Source of the DNA: Tupaia tana
Taxonomy: Eukaryota; Chordata; Mammalia; Scandentia; Tupaiidae
DNA: 64,000 bases
NCBI GenBank assembly: GCA_026018925.1
Contig: JAKSZU010000215.1
Coordinates: 186,001-250,000, forward strand
Direction of reading: 5' to 3'
Below, piece by piece: positions 49,101 through 62,500 of the stretch (its first letter is position 1; each line of letters begins with the position of its first letter). The notes beneath the pieces were generated by a model. The model did no database searches and was not told the origin of the DNA. It saw only the letters and a list, made by a program, of their open reading frames with translations. The position numbers and the translations under genes were made by a program.

Positions 49101-50450
49101 GGCACAGGCGAAATGAAGATTTTCTACTCATAATTCAGCCTCCAGCAAGCAAAGCTAGTGTGGTAGGGAGCCCCTCTGGCCTTCTATCCCTGTCTCTGTG
49201 TCTCTGAGGTCTCTGTCTCTCTCTGCTCCTGTCTCCTCATTTTTTTTGGTAATTTTTCCTTTTTACGATTTTTTTAAAGGTAGAATTTCTCTCTGGCTCT
49301 CAGCTCCTTCTTTTGTTTTGTTAATAAGCCCTTCTGCTCCATTCTCCCAGGCAGGAGAGTTGAGCCATTCTCTGAGAAGTTTCCACATGTATACTGGGAA
49401 CTAGATATTTCAGGGCACAGGCGAAATGAAGATTTTCTACTCATAATTCAGCCTCCAGCAAGCAAAGCTAGTGTGGTAGGGAGCCCCTCTGGCCTTCTAT
49501 CCCTGTCTCTGTGTCTCTGAGGTCTCTGTCTCTCTCTGCTCCTGTCTCCTCATTTTTTTTGGTAATTTTTCCTTTTTACGATTTTTTTAAAGGTAGAATT
49601 TCTCTCTGGCTCTCAGCTCCATCTTTTGTTTTGTTAATAAGCCCTTCTGCTCCTTTCTCCCAGGCAGGAGAGTTGAGCCATTCTCTGAGAAGATTCCACA
49701 TGGGTACTGGGAACTAGATATTTCAGGGCACAGGCGAAATGAAGATTTTCTACTCATAATTCAGCCTCCAGCAAGCAAAGCTATTGTGGTAGGGAGCCCC
49801 TCTGGCCTTCTATCCCTGTCTCTGTGTCTCTGAGGTCTCTGTCTCTCTCTGCTCCTGTCTCCTCCTTTTTTTTGGTAATTTTTCCTTTTTACGATTTTTT
49901 TAAAGGTAGAATTTCTCTCTGGCTCTCAGCTCCATCTTTTGTTTTGTTAATAAGCCCTTCTGCTCCTTTCTCCCAGGCAGGAGAGTTGAGCCATTCTCTG
50001 AGAAGATTCCACATGGATACTGGGAACTAGATATTTCAGGGCACAGGCGAAATGAAGATTTTCTACTCATAATTCAGCCTCCAGCAAGCAAAGCTAGTGT
50101 GGTAGGGAGCCCCTCTGGCCTTCTATCCCTGTCTCTGTGTCTCTGAGGTCTCTGTCTCTCTCTGCTCCTGTCTCCTCATTTTTTTTTGGAAATTTTTCCT
50201 TTTTACGATTTTTTTAAAGGTAGAATTTCTCTCTGGCTCTCAGCTCCATCTTTTGTTTTGTTAATAAGCCCTTCTGCTCCTTTCTCCCAGGCAGGAGAGT
50301 TGAGCCATTCTCTGAGAAGATTCCACATGGATACTGGGAACTAGATATTTCAGGGCACAGGCGAAATGAAGATTTTCTACTCATAATTCAGCCTCCAGCA
50401 AGCAAAGCTAGTGTGGTAGGGAGCCCCTCTGGCCTTCTATCCCTGTCTCT
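46975..50450 (+). repeat. Two related runs: 46,975-48.0 kb and 49.2-50.45 kb
   Basis: ATGTATACTGG, then ATGGGTACTGG, CCTCCTTTTTTT and GGAAATTTTTCC monomers occur in this order from about 46,850 and again from about 49,385. The spacing is about 2,535 bp, that is 8 monomers plus about 30 surplus bases in the indel-rich first run. From 47,96x the sequence instead matches 51,394 onward (TTTTTTCGATTT with TTTGAAGG, then the CTACTGATAATTC-like and ACGTAATG monomers), 11 monomers away plus about 21 surplus bases. Confidence 0.78.
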
Positions 50451-51706
50451 GTGTCTCTGAGGTCTCTGTCTCTCTCTGCTCCTGTCTCCTCATTATTTTT
50501 GGTAATGTTTTCCTTTTTACGATTTTTTTAAAGGTAGAATTTCTCTCTTTCTCTCAGCTCCATCTTTTGCTTTGTTAATAAGCCCTTCTGCTCCTTTCTC
50601 CCAGGCAGGAGAGTTGAGCCATTCTCTGAGAAGATTCCACATGGATACTGGGAACTAGATATTTCAGGGCACAGCTGAAATGAAGATTTTCTCCTCATAA
50701 TTCAGCCTCCAGCCAGCAAAGCTAGTGTGGTAGGGAGCCCCCTCTGGCCTTCTATCCCTGTCTCTGTGTCTCTGAGGTCTCTGTCTCTCTCTGCTCCTGT
50801 CTCCTCATTTTTTTTTGGAAATTTTTCCTTTTTACGATTTTTTTAAAGGTAGAATTTCTCTCTGGCTCTCAGCTCCATCTTTTGTTTTGTTAATAAGCCC
50901 TTCTGCTCCTTTCTCCCAGGCAGGAGAGTTGAGCCATTCTCTGAGAAGATTCCACATGGATACTGGGAACTAGATATTTCAGGGCACAGGCGAAATGAAG
51001 ATTTTCTACTCATCATTCAGCCTCCAGCAAGCAAAGCTAGTGGGGTAGGGAGCCCCTGTGGCCTTCTATCCCTGTCTCTGTGTCTCTGAGGTCTCTGTCT
51101 CTCTCTGCTCCTGTCTCCTCAATTTTTTTGGAAATTTTTCCTTTTTACGATTTTTTTTAAAGGTAGAATTTCTCTCTGGCTCTCAGCTCCATCTTTTGTT
51201 TTGTTAATAAGCCCTTCTGCTCCTTTCTCCCAGGCAGCAGAGTTGAGCCATTCTCTGAGAAGATTCCACATGGATACTGGGAACTAGATATTTCAGGGCA
51301 CAGGCGAAATGAAGATTTTCTACTCATAATTCAGCTTCCAGCAAGCAAAGCTAGTGTGGTAGGGAGCCCCTCTGGCCTTCTATCCCAGTCTCTGTGTCTC
51401 TGAGGTCTCTGTCTCTCTCTGCTCCTGTCTCCTCATTTTTTTTGGTAATTTTTCCTTTTTTCGATTTTTTTGAAGGTAGAATTTCTCTCTGGCTCTCAGC
51501 TCCATCTCTTGTTTTGTTAATAAGCCCTTCTGCTCCTTTCTCCCAGGCAGGAGAGTTGAGCCATTCTCTGAGAAGATTCCACATGGATACTGGGAACTAG
51601 ATATTTCAGGGCACAGGCGAAATGAAGATTTTCTACTCATAATTCAGCCTCCAGCAAGCAAAGCTAGTGTGGTAGGGAGCCCCTCTGGCCTTCTATCCCT
51701 GTCTCT
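50451..51706 (+). repeat. HOR block F1: 4 monomers repeated at +7 monomers (about 2,195 bp)
   Basis: Markers are TCTCTCTTTCTCTCAG with CACAGCTGAAATG and CCAGCCAGC (monomer at 50,451), GTGGGGTAGGG with CCCCTGTGGCC (51,040), CAGGCAGCAGAG (near 51,234) and TTTTTTCGATTTTTTTGAAGG (TCGAT at 51,461). All recur at 52,646-53,900. Confidence 0.86.
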
Positions 51707-52645
51707 GTGTCTCTGAGGTCTCTGTCTCTCTCTGCTCCTGTCTCCTCATTTTTTTTGGTAATTTTTCATTTTTACGATTTTTTTAAAGGTAGAATTTCTC
51801 TCTGGCTCTCAGCTCCATCTTTTGTTTTGTTAATAAGCCCTTCTGCTCCTTTCTCCCAGGCAGGAGAGTTCAGCCATTCTCTGAGAAGATTCCACATGGA
51901 TACTGGGAACTAGATATTTCAGGGCACAGGCGAAATGAAGATTTTCTACTGATAATTCAGCCTCCAGCAAGCAAAGCTAGTGGGGTAGGGAGCCCCTCTG
52001 GCCTTCTCTCTCTGTCTCTGTGTCTCTGAGGTCTCTGTCTCTCTCTGCTCCTGTTTCCTCATTTTTTTACGTAATGTTTTCCTTTTTACGATTTTTTTAA
52101 AGGTAGAATTTCTCTCTGGCTCTCAGCTCCATCTTTTGTTTTGTTAATAAGCCCTTCTGCTCCTTTCTCCCAGGCAGGAGAGTTGAGCCATTCTCTGAGA
52201 AGATTCCAAATGGATACTGGGAACTAGATATTTCAGGGCACAGGCGAAATGAAGATTTTCTACTCATAATTCAGCCTCCAGCAAGCAAAGCTAGTGTGGT
52301 AGGGAGCCCCTCTGGCCTTCTATCCCTGTCTCTGTGTCTCTGAGGTCTCTGTCTCTCTCTGCTCCTGTCTATTCATGTTTTTGGTAATTTTTCCTTTTTA
52401 CGATTTTTTTAAAGGTAGAATTTCTCTCTGGCTCTCAGCTCCATCTTTTGTTTTGTTAATAAGCCCTTCTGCTCCTTTCTCCCAGGCAGGAGAGTTGAGC
52501 CATTCTCTGAGAAGATTCCACATGGATACTGGGAACTAGATATTTCAGGGCACAGGCGAAATGAAGATTTTCTACTCATAATTCAGCATCCAGCAAGCAA
52601 AGCTAGTGTGGTAGGGAGCCCCTCTGGCCTTCTATCCCTGTCTCT

Positions 52646-53900
52646 GTGTCTCTGAGGTCTCTGTCTCTCTCTGCTCCTGTCTCCTCATTATTTTTGGTAA
52701 TGTTTTCCTTTTTACGATTTTTTTAAAGGTAGAATTTCTCTCTTTCTCTCAGCTCCATCTTTTGTTTTGTTAATAAGCCCTTCTGCTCCTTTCTCCCAGG
52801 CAGGAGAGTTGAGCCATTCTCTGAGAAGATTCCACATGGATACTGGGAACTAGATATTTCAGGGCACAGCTGAAATGAAGATTTTCTCCTCATAATTCAG
52901 CCTCCAGCCAGCAAAGCTAGTGTGGTAGGGAGCCCCTCTGGCCTTCTATCCCTGTCTCTGTGTCTCTGAGGTCTCTGTCTCTCTCTGCTCCTGTCTCCTC
53001 ATTTTTTTTTTGGAAATTTTTCCTTTTTACGATTTTTTTAAAGGTAGAATTTCTCTCTGGCTCTCAGCTCCATCTTTTGTTTTGTTAATAAGCCCTTCTG
53101 CTCCTTTCTCCCAGGCAGGAGAGTTGAGCCATTCTCTGAGAAGATTCCACATGGATACTGGGAACTAGATATTTCAGGGCACAGGCGAAATGAAGATTTT
53201 CTACTCATAATTCAGCCTCCAGCAAGCAAAGCTAGTGGGGTAGGGAGCCCCTGTGGCCTTCTATCCCTGTCTCTGTGTCTCTGAGGTCTCTGTCTCTCTC
53301 TGCTCCTGTCTCCTCAATTTTTTTGGAAATTTTTCCTTTTTACGATTTTTTTAAAGGTAGAATTTCTCTCTGGCTCTCAGCTCCATCTTTTGTTTTGTTA
53401 ATAAGCCCTTCTGCTCCTTTCTCCCAGGCAGCAGAGTTGAGCCATTCTCTGAGAAGTTTCCACATGGATACTGGGAACTAGATATTTCAGGGCACAGGCG
53501 AAATGAAGATTTTCTACTCATAATTCAGCCTCCAGCAAGCAAAGCTAGCGTGGTTGGGAGCCCCTATGGCGTTCTATCCCTGTCTCTGTGTCTCTGAGGT
53601 CTCTGTCTCTCTCTGCTCCTGTCTCCTCATTTTTTTTGGTAATTTTTCCTTTTTTCGATTTTTTTGAAGGTAGAATTTCTCTCTGGCTCTCAGCTCCATC
53701 TTTTGTTTTGTTAATAAGCCCTTCTGCTCCTTTCTCCCAGGCAGGAGAGTTGAGTCATTCTCTGAGAAGATTCCACATGGATACTGGGAACTAGATATTT
53801 CAGGGCACAGGCGAAATGAAGATTTTCTACTCATAATTCAGCCTCCAGCAAGCAAAGCTATTGGGGTAGGGAGCCCCTATGGCCTTCTATCCCTGTCTCT
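52646..53900 (+). repeat. HOR block F2: second copy of F1
   Basis: It carries the same markers as F1 at an offset of 2,194-2,195 bp (GTGGGG at 53,235, TCGAT at 53,655). The last monomer differs at its 3' end (GAGTCATTC here, GAGCCATTC at 51,394), and the monomer before it ends in GCTAGCGTGGTTGGG, which introduces the next series. Confidence 0.86.
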
Positions 53901-55152
53901 GTGTCTCTGAGGTCTCTGTCTCTCTCTGCTCCTCTCTCCTCATTTTTTTTTGGTAATTTTTCCTTTTTACGATTTTTTTAAAGGTAGAATTACTCTCTGG
54001 CTCTCAGCTCCCTCTTTTGTTTTGTTAATAAGCCCTTCTGCTCCTTTCTCCCAGGCAGGAGAGTTGAGCCATTCTCTGAGAAGATTCCACATGGATACTG
54101 GGAACTAGATATTTCAGGGCACAGGCGTAATGAAGATTTTCTACTCATAATTCCGCCTCCAGCAAGCAAAGCTAGTATGGTAGGGAGCCCCTCTGGCCTT
54201 CTATCCCTGTCTCTGTGTCTCTGAGGTCTCTGTCTCTATCTCCTCCTGTCTCCTCATTTTATTTTGGTAATTTTTCCTTTTTACGATTTTTTTAAAGGTA
54301 GAATTTCTCTCTGGCTCTCAGCTCCATCTTTTGTTTTGTTAATAAGCCCTTCTGCTCCTTTCTCCCAGGCAGGAGAGTTGAGCCATTCTCTGAGAAGATT
54401 CCACATGGATACTGCGAACTAGATATTTCAGGGCACAGGCGAAATGAAGATTTTCTACTCATAATTCAGCCTCCAGCAAGCAAAGCTAGTGTGGTAGGGA
54501 GCCCCTCTGGCATTCTATCCCTGTCCCTGTGTCTCTGAGGTCTCTGTCTCTCTCTGCTCCTGTCTCCTCATTTTTTTGGTAATTTTTCCTTTTTACGATT
54601 TTTTTAAAGGTAGAATTTCTCTCTGGCTCTCAGCTCCATCTTTTGTTTTGTTAATAAGCCCTTCTGCTCCTTTCTCCCAGGCAGGAGAGTTGAGCCATTC
54701 TCTGAGAAGATTCCACATGGATACTGGGAACTAGATATTTCAGGGCACAGGCGAAATGAAGATTTTCTACTCATAATTCAGCCTCCAGCAAGCAAAGCTA
54801 GTGTGGTAGGGAGCCCCTCTGGCCTTGTATCCCTGTCTCTGTGTCTCTGAGGTCTCTGTCTCTCTCTGCTCCTGTCTCCTCATTTTTTTGGTAATTTTTC
54901 CTTTTTACGATTTTTTTAAAGGTAGAATTTCTCTCTGGCTCTCAGCTCCATCTTTTGTTTTGTTAATAAGCCCTTCTGCTCCTTTCTCCCAGGCAGGAGA
55001 GTTGAGCCATTCTCTGAGAAGATTCCACATGGATACTGGGAAATAGATATTTCAGGGCACAGGCGAAATGAAGATTTTCTACTCATAATTCAGCCTCCAG
55101 CAAGCGAAGCTAGTGTGGTAGGGAGCCCCTCTGGCCTTCTATCCCTGTCTCT
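53588..55152 (+). repeat. HOR block G0: 5 monomers repeated at +7 monomers in block G1
   Basis: This series starts with TCGAT at 53,655. It continues with CCCCTATGGCC and CTCCTCTCTCC, then CTAGTATGG at 54,172 with TCTATCTCCTCC and TTTATTTTGG, then TACTGCGAACTAG near 54,411 and CTGTCCCTGTG near 54,521. The same series starts again at 55,779 (offset about 2,191 bp). Confidence 0.85.
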
Positions 55153-55778
55153 GTGTCTCTGAGGTCTCTGTCTCTCTCTGCTACTGTCTCCTCATTTTTT
55201 TTGGTAATTTTTCCTTTTTACGATTTTTTTAAATGTAGAATTTCTCTCTGGCTCTCAGCTCCATCTTTTGTTCTGTTAATAAGCCCTTCTGCTCCTTTCT
55301 CCCAGGCAGGAGAGTTGAGCCATTCTCTGAGAAGATTCCACATGGGTACTGGGAACTAGATATTTCAGGGCACAGGCGAAATGAAGATTTTCTACTCATA
55401 ATTCAGCCTCCAGCAAGCAAAGCTAGTGTGGTAGGGAGCCCCTCTGGCCTTCTATCCCTGTCTCTGTGTCTCTGAGGTCTCTGTCTCTCTCTGCTCCTTT
55501 CTCCTCAATTTTTTTGGTAATTTTTCCTTTTTACGATTTTTTTAAAGGTAGAAATTCCCTCTGGCTCTCAGCTCCATCTTTTGTTTTGTTAATAAGCCCT
55601 TCTGCTCCTTTCTCCCAGGCAGGAGAGTTGAGCCATTCTCTGAGAAGATTCCACATGGATACTGGGAATTAGATATTTCAGGGCACAGGCGAAATGAAGA
55701 TTTTCTACTCATAATTCAGCCTCCAGCAAGCAAAGCTAGCGTGGTTGGGAGCCCCTATGGCGTTCTATCCCTGTCTCT

Positions 55779-58700
55779 GTGTCTCTGAGGTCTCTGTCTC
55801 TCTCTGCTCCTGTCTCCTCATTTTTTCTGGTAATTTTTCCTTTTTTCGATTTTTTTGAAGGTAGAATTTCTCTCTGGCTCTCAGCTCCATCTTTGTTTTG
55901 TTAATAAGCCCTTCTGCTCCTTTCTCCCAGGCAGGAGAGTTGAGTCATTCTCTGAGAAGATATCACATGGATACTGGGAACTAGATATTTCAGTGCACAG
56001 GCGAAATGAAGATTTTCTACTCATAATTCAGCCTCCAGCAAGCAAAGCTAGTGGGGTAGGGAGCCCCTATGGCCTTCTATCCCTGTCTCTGTGTCTCTGA
56101 GGTCTCTGTCTCTCTCTGCTCCTCTCTCCTCATTTTTTTTGGTAATTTTTCCTTTTTACGATTTTTTTTAAGGTAGAATTTTCTCTCTGGCTCTCAGCTC
56201 CATCTTTTGTTTTGTTAATAAGCCCTTCTGCTCCTTTCTCCCAGGCAGGAGAGTTGAGCCATTCGATGAGAAGATTCCACATGGATACTGGGAACTAGAT
56301 ATTTCAGGGCACAGGCGAAATGAAGATTTTCTACTCATAATTCAGCCTCCAGCAAGCAAAGCTAGTATGGTAGGGAGCCCCTCTGGCCTTCTATCCCTGT
56401 CTCTGTGTCTCTGAGGTCTCTGTCTCTATCTCCTCCTGTCTCCTCATTTTATTTTGGTAATTTTTCCTTTTTACAATTTTTTTAAAGGTAGAATTTCTCT
56501 CTGGCTCTCAGCTCCGTCTTTTGTTTTGTTAATAAGCCCTTCTGCTCCTTTCTCCCAGGCAGGAGAGTTGAGCCATTCTCTGAGAAGATTCCACATGGAT
56601 ACTGCGAACTAGATATTTCAGGGCACAGGCGAAATGAAGATTTTCTACTCATAATTCAGCCTCCAGCAAGCAAAGCTAGTGTGGTAGGGAGCCCCCTCTG
56701 GCGTTCTATCCCTGTCCCTGTGTCTCTGAGGTCTCTGTCTCTCTCTGCTCCTGTCTCCTCATTTTTTTGGTAATTTTTCCTTTTTACGATTTTTTTAAAG
56801 GTAGATTTCTCTCTGGCTCTCAGCTCCATCTTTTGTTTTGTTAATAAGCCCTTCTGCTCCTTTCTCCCAGGCAGGAGAGTTGAGCCATTCTCTGAGAAGA
56901 TTCCACATGGATACTGGGAACTAGATATTTCAGTGCACAGGCGAAATGAAGATTTTCTACTCATAATTCAGCCTCCAGCAAGCAAAGCTAGTGTGGTAGG
57001 GAGCCCCTCTGGACTTCTATCCCTGTCTCTGTGTCTCTGAGGTCTCTGTCTCTCTCTGCTCCTGTCTCCTCATTTTTTTGGTAATTTTTCCTTTTTACGA
57101 TTTTTTTAAAGGTAGAATTTCTCTCTGGCTCTCAGCTCCATCTTTTGTTTTGTTAATAAGCCCTTCTGCTCCTTTATCCCAGGCAGGAGAGTTGAGCCAT
57201 TCTCTGAGAAGATTCCACATGGATACTGGGAACTAGATATTTCAGGGGCACAGGCGAAATGAAGATTTTCTACTCATAATTCAGCCTCCAGCAAGCAAAG
57301 CTAGTGTGGTAGGGAGCCCCTCTGGCCTTCTATCCCTGTCTCTGTGTCTCTGAGGTCTCTGTCTCTCTCTGCTCCTGTCTCCTCCTTTTTTTTGGTAATT
57401 TTTCCTTTTTACGATTTTTTTAAAGGTAGAATTTCTCTCTGGCTCTCAGCTCCATCTTTTGTTTTGTTAATAAGCCCTTCTGCTCCTTTCTCCCAGGCAG
57501 GTGAGTTGAGTCATTCTCTGAGAAGATTCCACATGGATACTGGGAACTAGATATTTCAGGGCACAGGCGAAATGAAGATTTTCTACTCATAATTCAGCCT
57601 CCAGAAAGCAAAGCTAGTGTGGTAGGGAGCCCCTCTGGCCTTCTATCCCTGTCTCTGTGTCTCTGAGGTCTCTGTCTCTCTCTGCTCCTGTCTCCTCATT
57701 TTTTTTTGGTAATTTTTCCTTTTTACGATTTTTTTAAAGGTAGAATTTCTCTCTGGCTCTCAGCTCCATCTTTTGTTTTGTTAATAAGCCCTTCTGCTCC
57801 TTTCTCCCAGGCAGGAGAGTTGAGCCATTCTCTGAGAAGATTCCACATGGATACTGGGAACTAGATATTTTAGGGCACAGGCGAAATGAAAATTTTCAAC
57901 TCATAATTCAGCCTCCAGCAAGCAAAGCTAGTGTGGTAGGGAGCCCCTCTGGCCTTCTATCCCTGTCTCTGTGTCTCTGAGGTCTCTGTCTCTCTCTGAT
58001 CCTGTCTCCTCATATTTTTTTGGTAATATTACCTTTTTAAGATTTTTTAAATGTAGAATTTCTCTCTGGCTCTCAGCTCCATCTTTTGTTTTGTTAATAA
58101 GCCCTTCTGCTCCTTTCTCCCAGGCAGGAGAGTTGAGCCATTCTCTGAGAAGATTCCACATGGATACTGGGAACTAGATATTTCAGGGCACAGGCGAAAT
58201 GAAGATTTTCTACTCATAATTCAGCCTCCAGCAAGCAAAGCTAGTGTGGTAGGGAGCCCCTCTGGCCTTCTATCCCTGTCTCTGTGTCTCTGAGGTCTCT
58301 GTCTCTCTCTGCTCCTGTCTCCTCATTTTTTTTGGTAATTTTTCCTTTTTACGATTTTTTTAAAGGTAGAATTTCTCTCTGGCTCTCAGCTCCATCTTTT
58401 GTTTTGTTAATAAGCCCTTCTGCTCCTTTCTCCCAGGCAGTAGAGTTGAGCCATTCTCTGAGAAGATTCCACATGGGTACTGGGAACTAGATATTTCAGG
58501 GCACAGGCGAAATGAAGATTTTCTACTCATAATTCAGCCTCCAGCAAGCAAAGCTAGTGTGGTAGGGAGCCCCTCGGGCCTTCTATCCCTGTCTCTGTGT
58601 CTCTGAGGTCTCTGTCTCTCTCTGCTCCTTTCTCCTCATTTTTTTTGGTAATTTTTCCTTTTTACGATTTTTTTAAAGGTAGAATTTCCCTCTGGCTCTC

Positions 58701-59535
58701 AGCTCCATCTTTTGTTTTGTTAATAAGCCCTTCTGCTCCTTTCTCCCAGGCAGGAGAGTTGAGCCATTCTCTGAGAAGATTCCACATGGATACTGGGAAC
58801 TAGATATTTCAGGGCACAGGAGAAATGAAGATTTTCTACTCATAATTCAGCCTCCAGCAAGCAAAACTAGTGTGGTAGGGAGCCCCAATGGCGTTCTATC
58901 CCTGTCTCTGTGTCTCTGAGGTCTCTGTCTCTCTCTGCTCCTGTCTCCTCATTTTTTTGGTAAATTTTCCTTTTTATGATTTTTTTAAAGGTAGAATTTC
59001 TCTCTGGCTCTCAGCTCCATCTTTTGTTTTGTTAATAAGCCCTTCTGCTCCTTTCTCCCAGGCAGGAGAGTTGAGCCATTCTCTGAGAAGATTCCACATG
59101 GATACTGGGAACTAGATATTTCAGGGCACAGGCGAAATGAAGATTTTCTACTCATCATTCAGCCTCCAGCAAGCAAAGCTAGTGGGGTAGGGAGCCCCTG
59201 TGGCCTTCTATCCCTGTCTCTGTGTCTCTGAGGTCTCTGTCTCTCTCTGCTCCTGTCTCCTCAATTTTTTTGGAAATTTTTCCTTTTTACGATTTTTTTT
59301 AAAGGTAGAATTTCTCTCTGGCTCTCAGCTCCATCTTTTGTTTTGTTAATAAGCCCTTCTGCTCCTTTCTCCCAGGCAGCAGAGTTCAGCCATTCTCTGA
59401 GAAGATTCCACATGGATACTGGGAACTAGATATTTCAGGGCACAGGCGAAATGAAGATTTTCTACTCATAATTCAGCCTCCAGCAAGCAAAGCTAGCGTG
59501 GTTGGGAGCCCCTATGGCGTTCTATCCCTGTCTCT
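55779..59535 (+). repeat. HOR block G1: 12 monomers (3,757 bp), tandem copy 1
   Basis: Markers in order are TCGAT (55,846), GATATCACATGG, CTAGTATGG (56,362), TACTGCGAACTAG (near 56,602), CTGTCCCTGTG (near 56,711), GGACTTCTATCC, CCTCCTTTTTTT with GGTGAGTTGAGTC, CTCCAGAAAGC, CAACTCAT, TATTACCTTTTTAAGATT, GGGTACTGG, TTTCCCTCTGG, and CCAATGGCGTTC with GGTAAATTTTCC. The same series restarts at 59,536. It is followed by one monomer with GCAGCAGAG that resembles 51,1 and 53,3 kb and ends in GCTAGCGTGGTTGGG. Confidence 0.92.
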
Positions 59536-62500
59536 GTGTCTCTGAGGTCTCTGTCTCTCTCTGCTCCTGTCTCCTCATTTTTTTTCGTAATTTTTCCTTT
59601 TTTCGATTTTTTTGAAGGTAGAATTTCTCTCTGGCTCTCAGCTCCATCTTTGTTTTGTTAATAAGCCCTTCTGCTCCTTTCTCCCAGGCAGGAGAGTTGA
59701 GTCATTCTCTGAGAAGATATCACATGGATACTGGGAACTAGATATTTCAGGGCACAGGCGAAATGAAGATTTTCTACTCATAATTCAGCCTCCAGCAAGC
59801 AAAGCTAGTGGGGTAGGGAGCCCCTATGGCCTTCTATCCCTGTCTCTGTGTCTCTGAGGTCTCTGTCTCTCTCTGCTCCTCTCTCCTCATTTTTTTTGGT
59901 AATTTTTCCTTTTTACGATTTTTTTTAAGGTAGAATTTCTCTCTGGCTCTCAGCTCCATCTTTTGTTTTGTTAATAAGCCCTTCTGCTCCTTTCTCCCAG
60001 GCAGGAGAGTTGAGCCATTCGATGAGAAGATTCCACATGGATACTGGGAACTAGATATTTCAGGGCACAGGCGAAATGAAGATTTTCTACTCATAATTCA
60101 GCCTCCAGCAAGCAAAGCTAGTATGGTAGGGAGCCCCTCTGGCCTTCTATCCCTGTCTCTGTGTCTCTGAGGTCTCTGTCTCTATCTCCTCCTGTCTCCT
60201 CATTTTATTTTGGTAATTTTTCCTTTTTACGATTTTTTTAAAGGTAGAATTTCTCTCTGGCTCTCAGCTCCGTCTTTTGTTTTGTTAATAAGCCCTTCTG
60301 CTCCTTTCTCCCAGGCAGGAGAGTTGAGCCATTCTCTGAGAAGATTCCACATGGATACTGCGAACTAGATATTTCAGGGCACAGGCGAAATGAAGATTTT
60401 CTACTCATAATTCAGCCTCCAGCAAGCAAAGCTAGTGTGGTAGGGAGCCCCTCTGGCGTTCTATCCCTGTCCCTGTGTCTCTGAGGTCTCTGTCTCTCTC
60501 TGCTCCTGTCTCCTCATTTTTTTGTTAATTTTTCCTTTTTACGATTTTTTTAAAGGTAGATTTCTCTCTGGCTCTCAGCTCCATCTTTTGTTTTGTTAAT
60601 AAGCCCTTCTGCTCCTTTCTCCCAGGCAGGAGAGTTGAGCCATTCTCTGAGAAGATTCCACATGGATACTGGGAACTAGATATTTCAGGGCACAGGCGAA
60701 ATGAAGATTTTCTACTCATAATTCAGCCTCAAGCAAGCAAAGCTAGTGTGGTAGGGAGCCCCTCTGGACTTCTATCCCTGTCTCTGTGTCTCTGAGGTCT
60801 CTGTCTCTCTCTGCTCCTGTCTCCTCATTTTTTTGGTAATTTTTCCTTTTTACGATTTTTTTAAAGGTAGAATTTCTCTCTGGCTCTCAGCTCCATCTTT
60901 TGTTTTGTTAATAAGCCCTTCTGCTCCTTTCTCCCAGGCAGGAGAGTTGAGCCATTCTCTGAGAAGATTCCACATGGATACTGGGAACTAGATATTTCAG
61001 GGCACAGGCGAAATGAAGATTTTCTACTCATAATTCAGCCTCCAGCAAGCAAAGCTAGTGTGGTAGGGAGCCCCTCTGGCCTTCTATCCCTGTCTCTGTG
61101 TCTCCGAGGTCTCTGTCTCTCTCTGCTCCTGTCTCCTCCTTTTTTTTGGTAATTTTTCCTTTTTACGATTTTTTTAAAGGTAGAATTTCTCTCTGGCTCT
61201 CAGCTCCATCTTTTGTTTTGTTAATAAGCCCTTCTGCTCCTTTCTCCCAGGCAGGTGAGTTGAGTCATTCTCTGAGAAGATTCCACATGGATACTGGGAA
61301 CTAGATATTTCAGGGCACAGGCGAAATGAAGATTTTCTACTCATAATTCAGCCTCCAGAAAGCAAAGCTAGTGTGGTAGGGAGCCCCTCTGGCCTTCTAT
61401 CCCTGTCTCTGTGTCTCTGAGGTCTCTGTCTCTCTCTGCTCCTGTCTCCTCATTTTTTTTTGGTAATTTTTCCTTTTCACGATTTTTTTAAAGGTAGAAT
61501 TTCTCTCTGGCTCTCAGCTCCATCTTTTGTTTTGTTAATAAGCCCTTCTGCTCCTTTCTCCCAGGCAGGAGAGTTGAGCCATTCTCTGAGAAGATTCCAC
61601 ATGGATACTGGGAACTAGATATTTCAGGGCACAGGCGAAATGAAAATTTTCAACTCATAATTCAGCCTCCAGCAAGCAAAGCTAGTGTGGTAGGGAGCCC
61701 CTCTGGCCTTCTATCCCTGTCTCTGTGTCTCTGAGGTCTCTGTCTCTCTCTGATCCTGTCTCCTCATATTTTTTTGGTAATATTACCTTTTTAAGATTTT
61801 TTAAATGTAGAATTTCTCTCTGGCTCTCAGCTCCATCTTTTGTTTTGTTAATAAGCCCTTCTGCTCCTTTCTCCCAGGCAGGAGAGTTGAGCCATTCTCT
61901 GAGAAGATTCCACATGGATACTGGGAACTAGATATTTCAGGGCACAGGCGAAATGAAGATTTTCTACTCATAATTCAGCCTCCAGCAAGCAAAGCTAGTG
62001 TGGTAGGGAGCCCCTCTGGCCTTCTATCCCTTTCTCTGTGTCTCTGAGGTCTCTGTCTCTCTCTGCTCCTGTCTCCTCATTTTTTTTGGTAATTTTTCCT
62101 TTTTACGATTTTTTTAAAGGTAGAATTTCTCTCTGGCTCTCAGCTCCATCTTTTGTTTTGTTAATAAGCCCTTCTGCTCCTTTCTCCCAGGCAGGAGAGT
62201 TGAGCCATTCTCTGAGAAGGTTCCACATGGGTATTGGGAACTAGATATTTCAGGGCACAGGCGAAATGAAGATTTTCTACTCATAATTCAGCCTCCAGCA
62301 AGCAAAGCTAGTGTGGTAGGGAGCCCCTCGGGCCTTCTATCCCTGTCTCTGTGTCTCTGAGGTCTCTGTCTCTCTCTGCTCCTTTCTCCTCATTTTTTTT
62401 GGTAATTTTTCCTTTTTACGATTTTTTTAAAGGTAGAATTTCCCTCTGGCTCTCAGCTCCATCTTTTGTTTTGTTAATAAGCCCTTCTGCTCCTTTCTCC

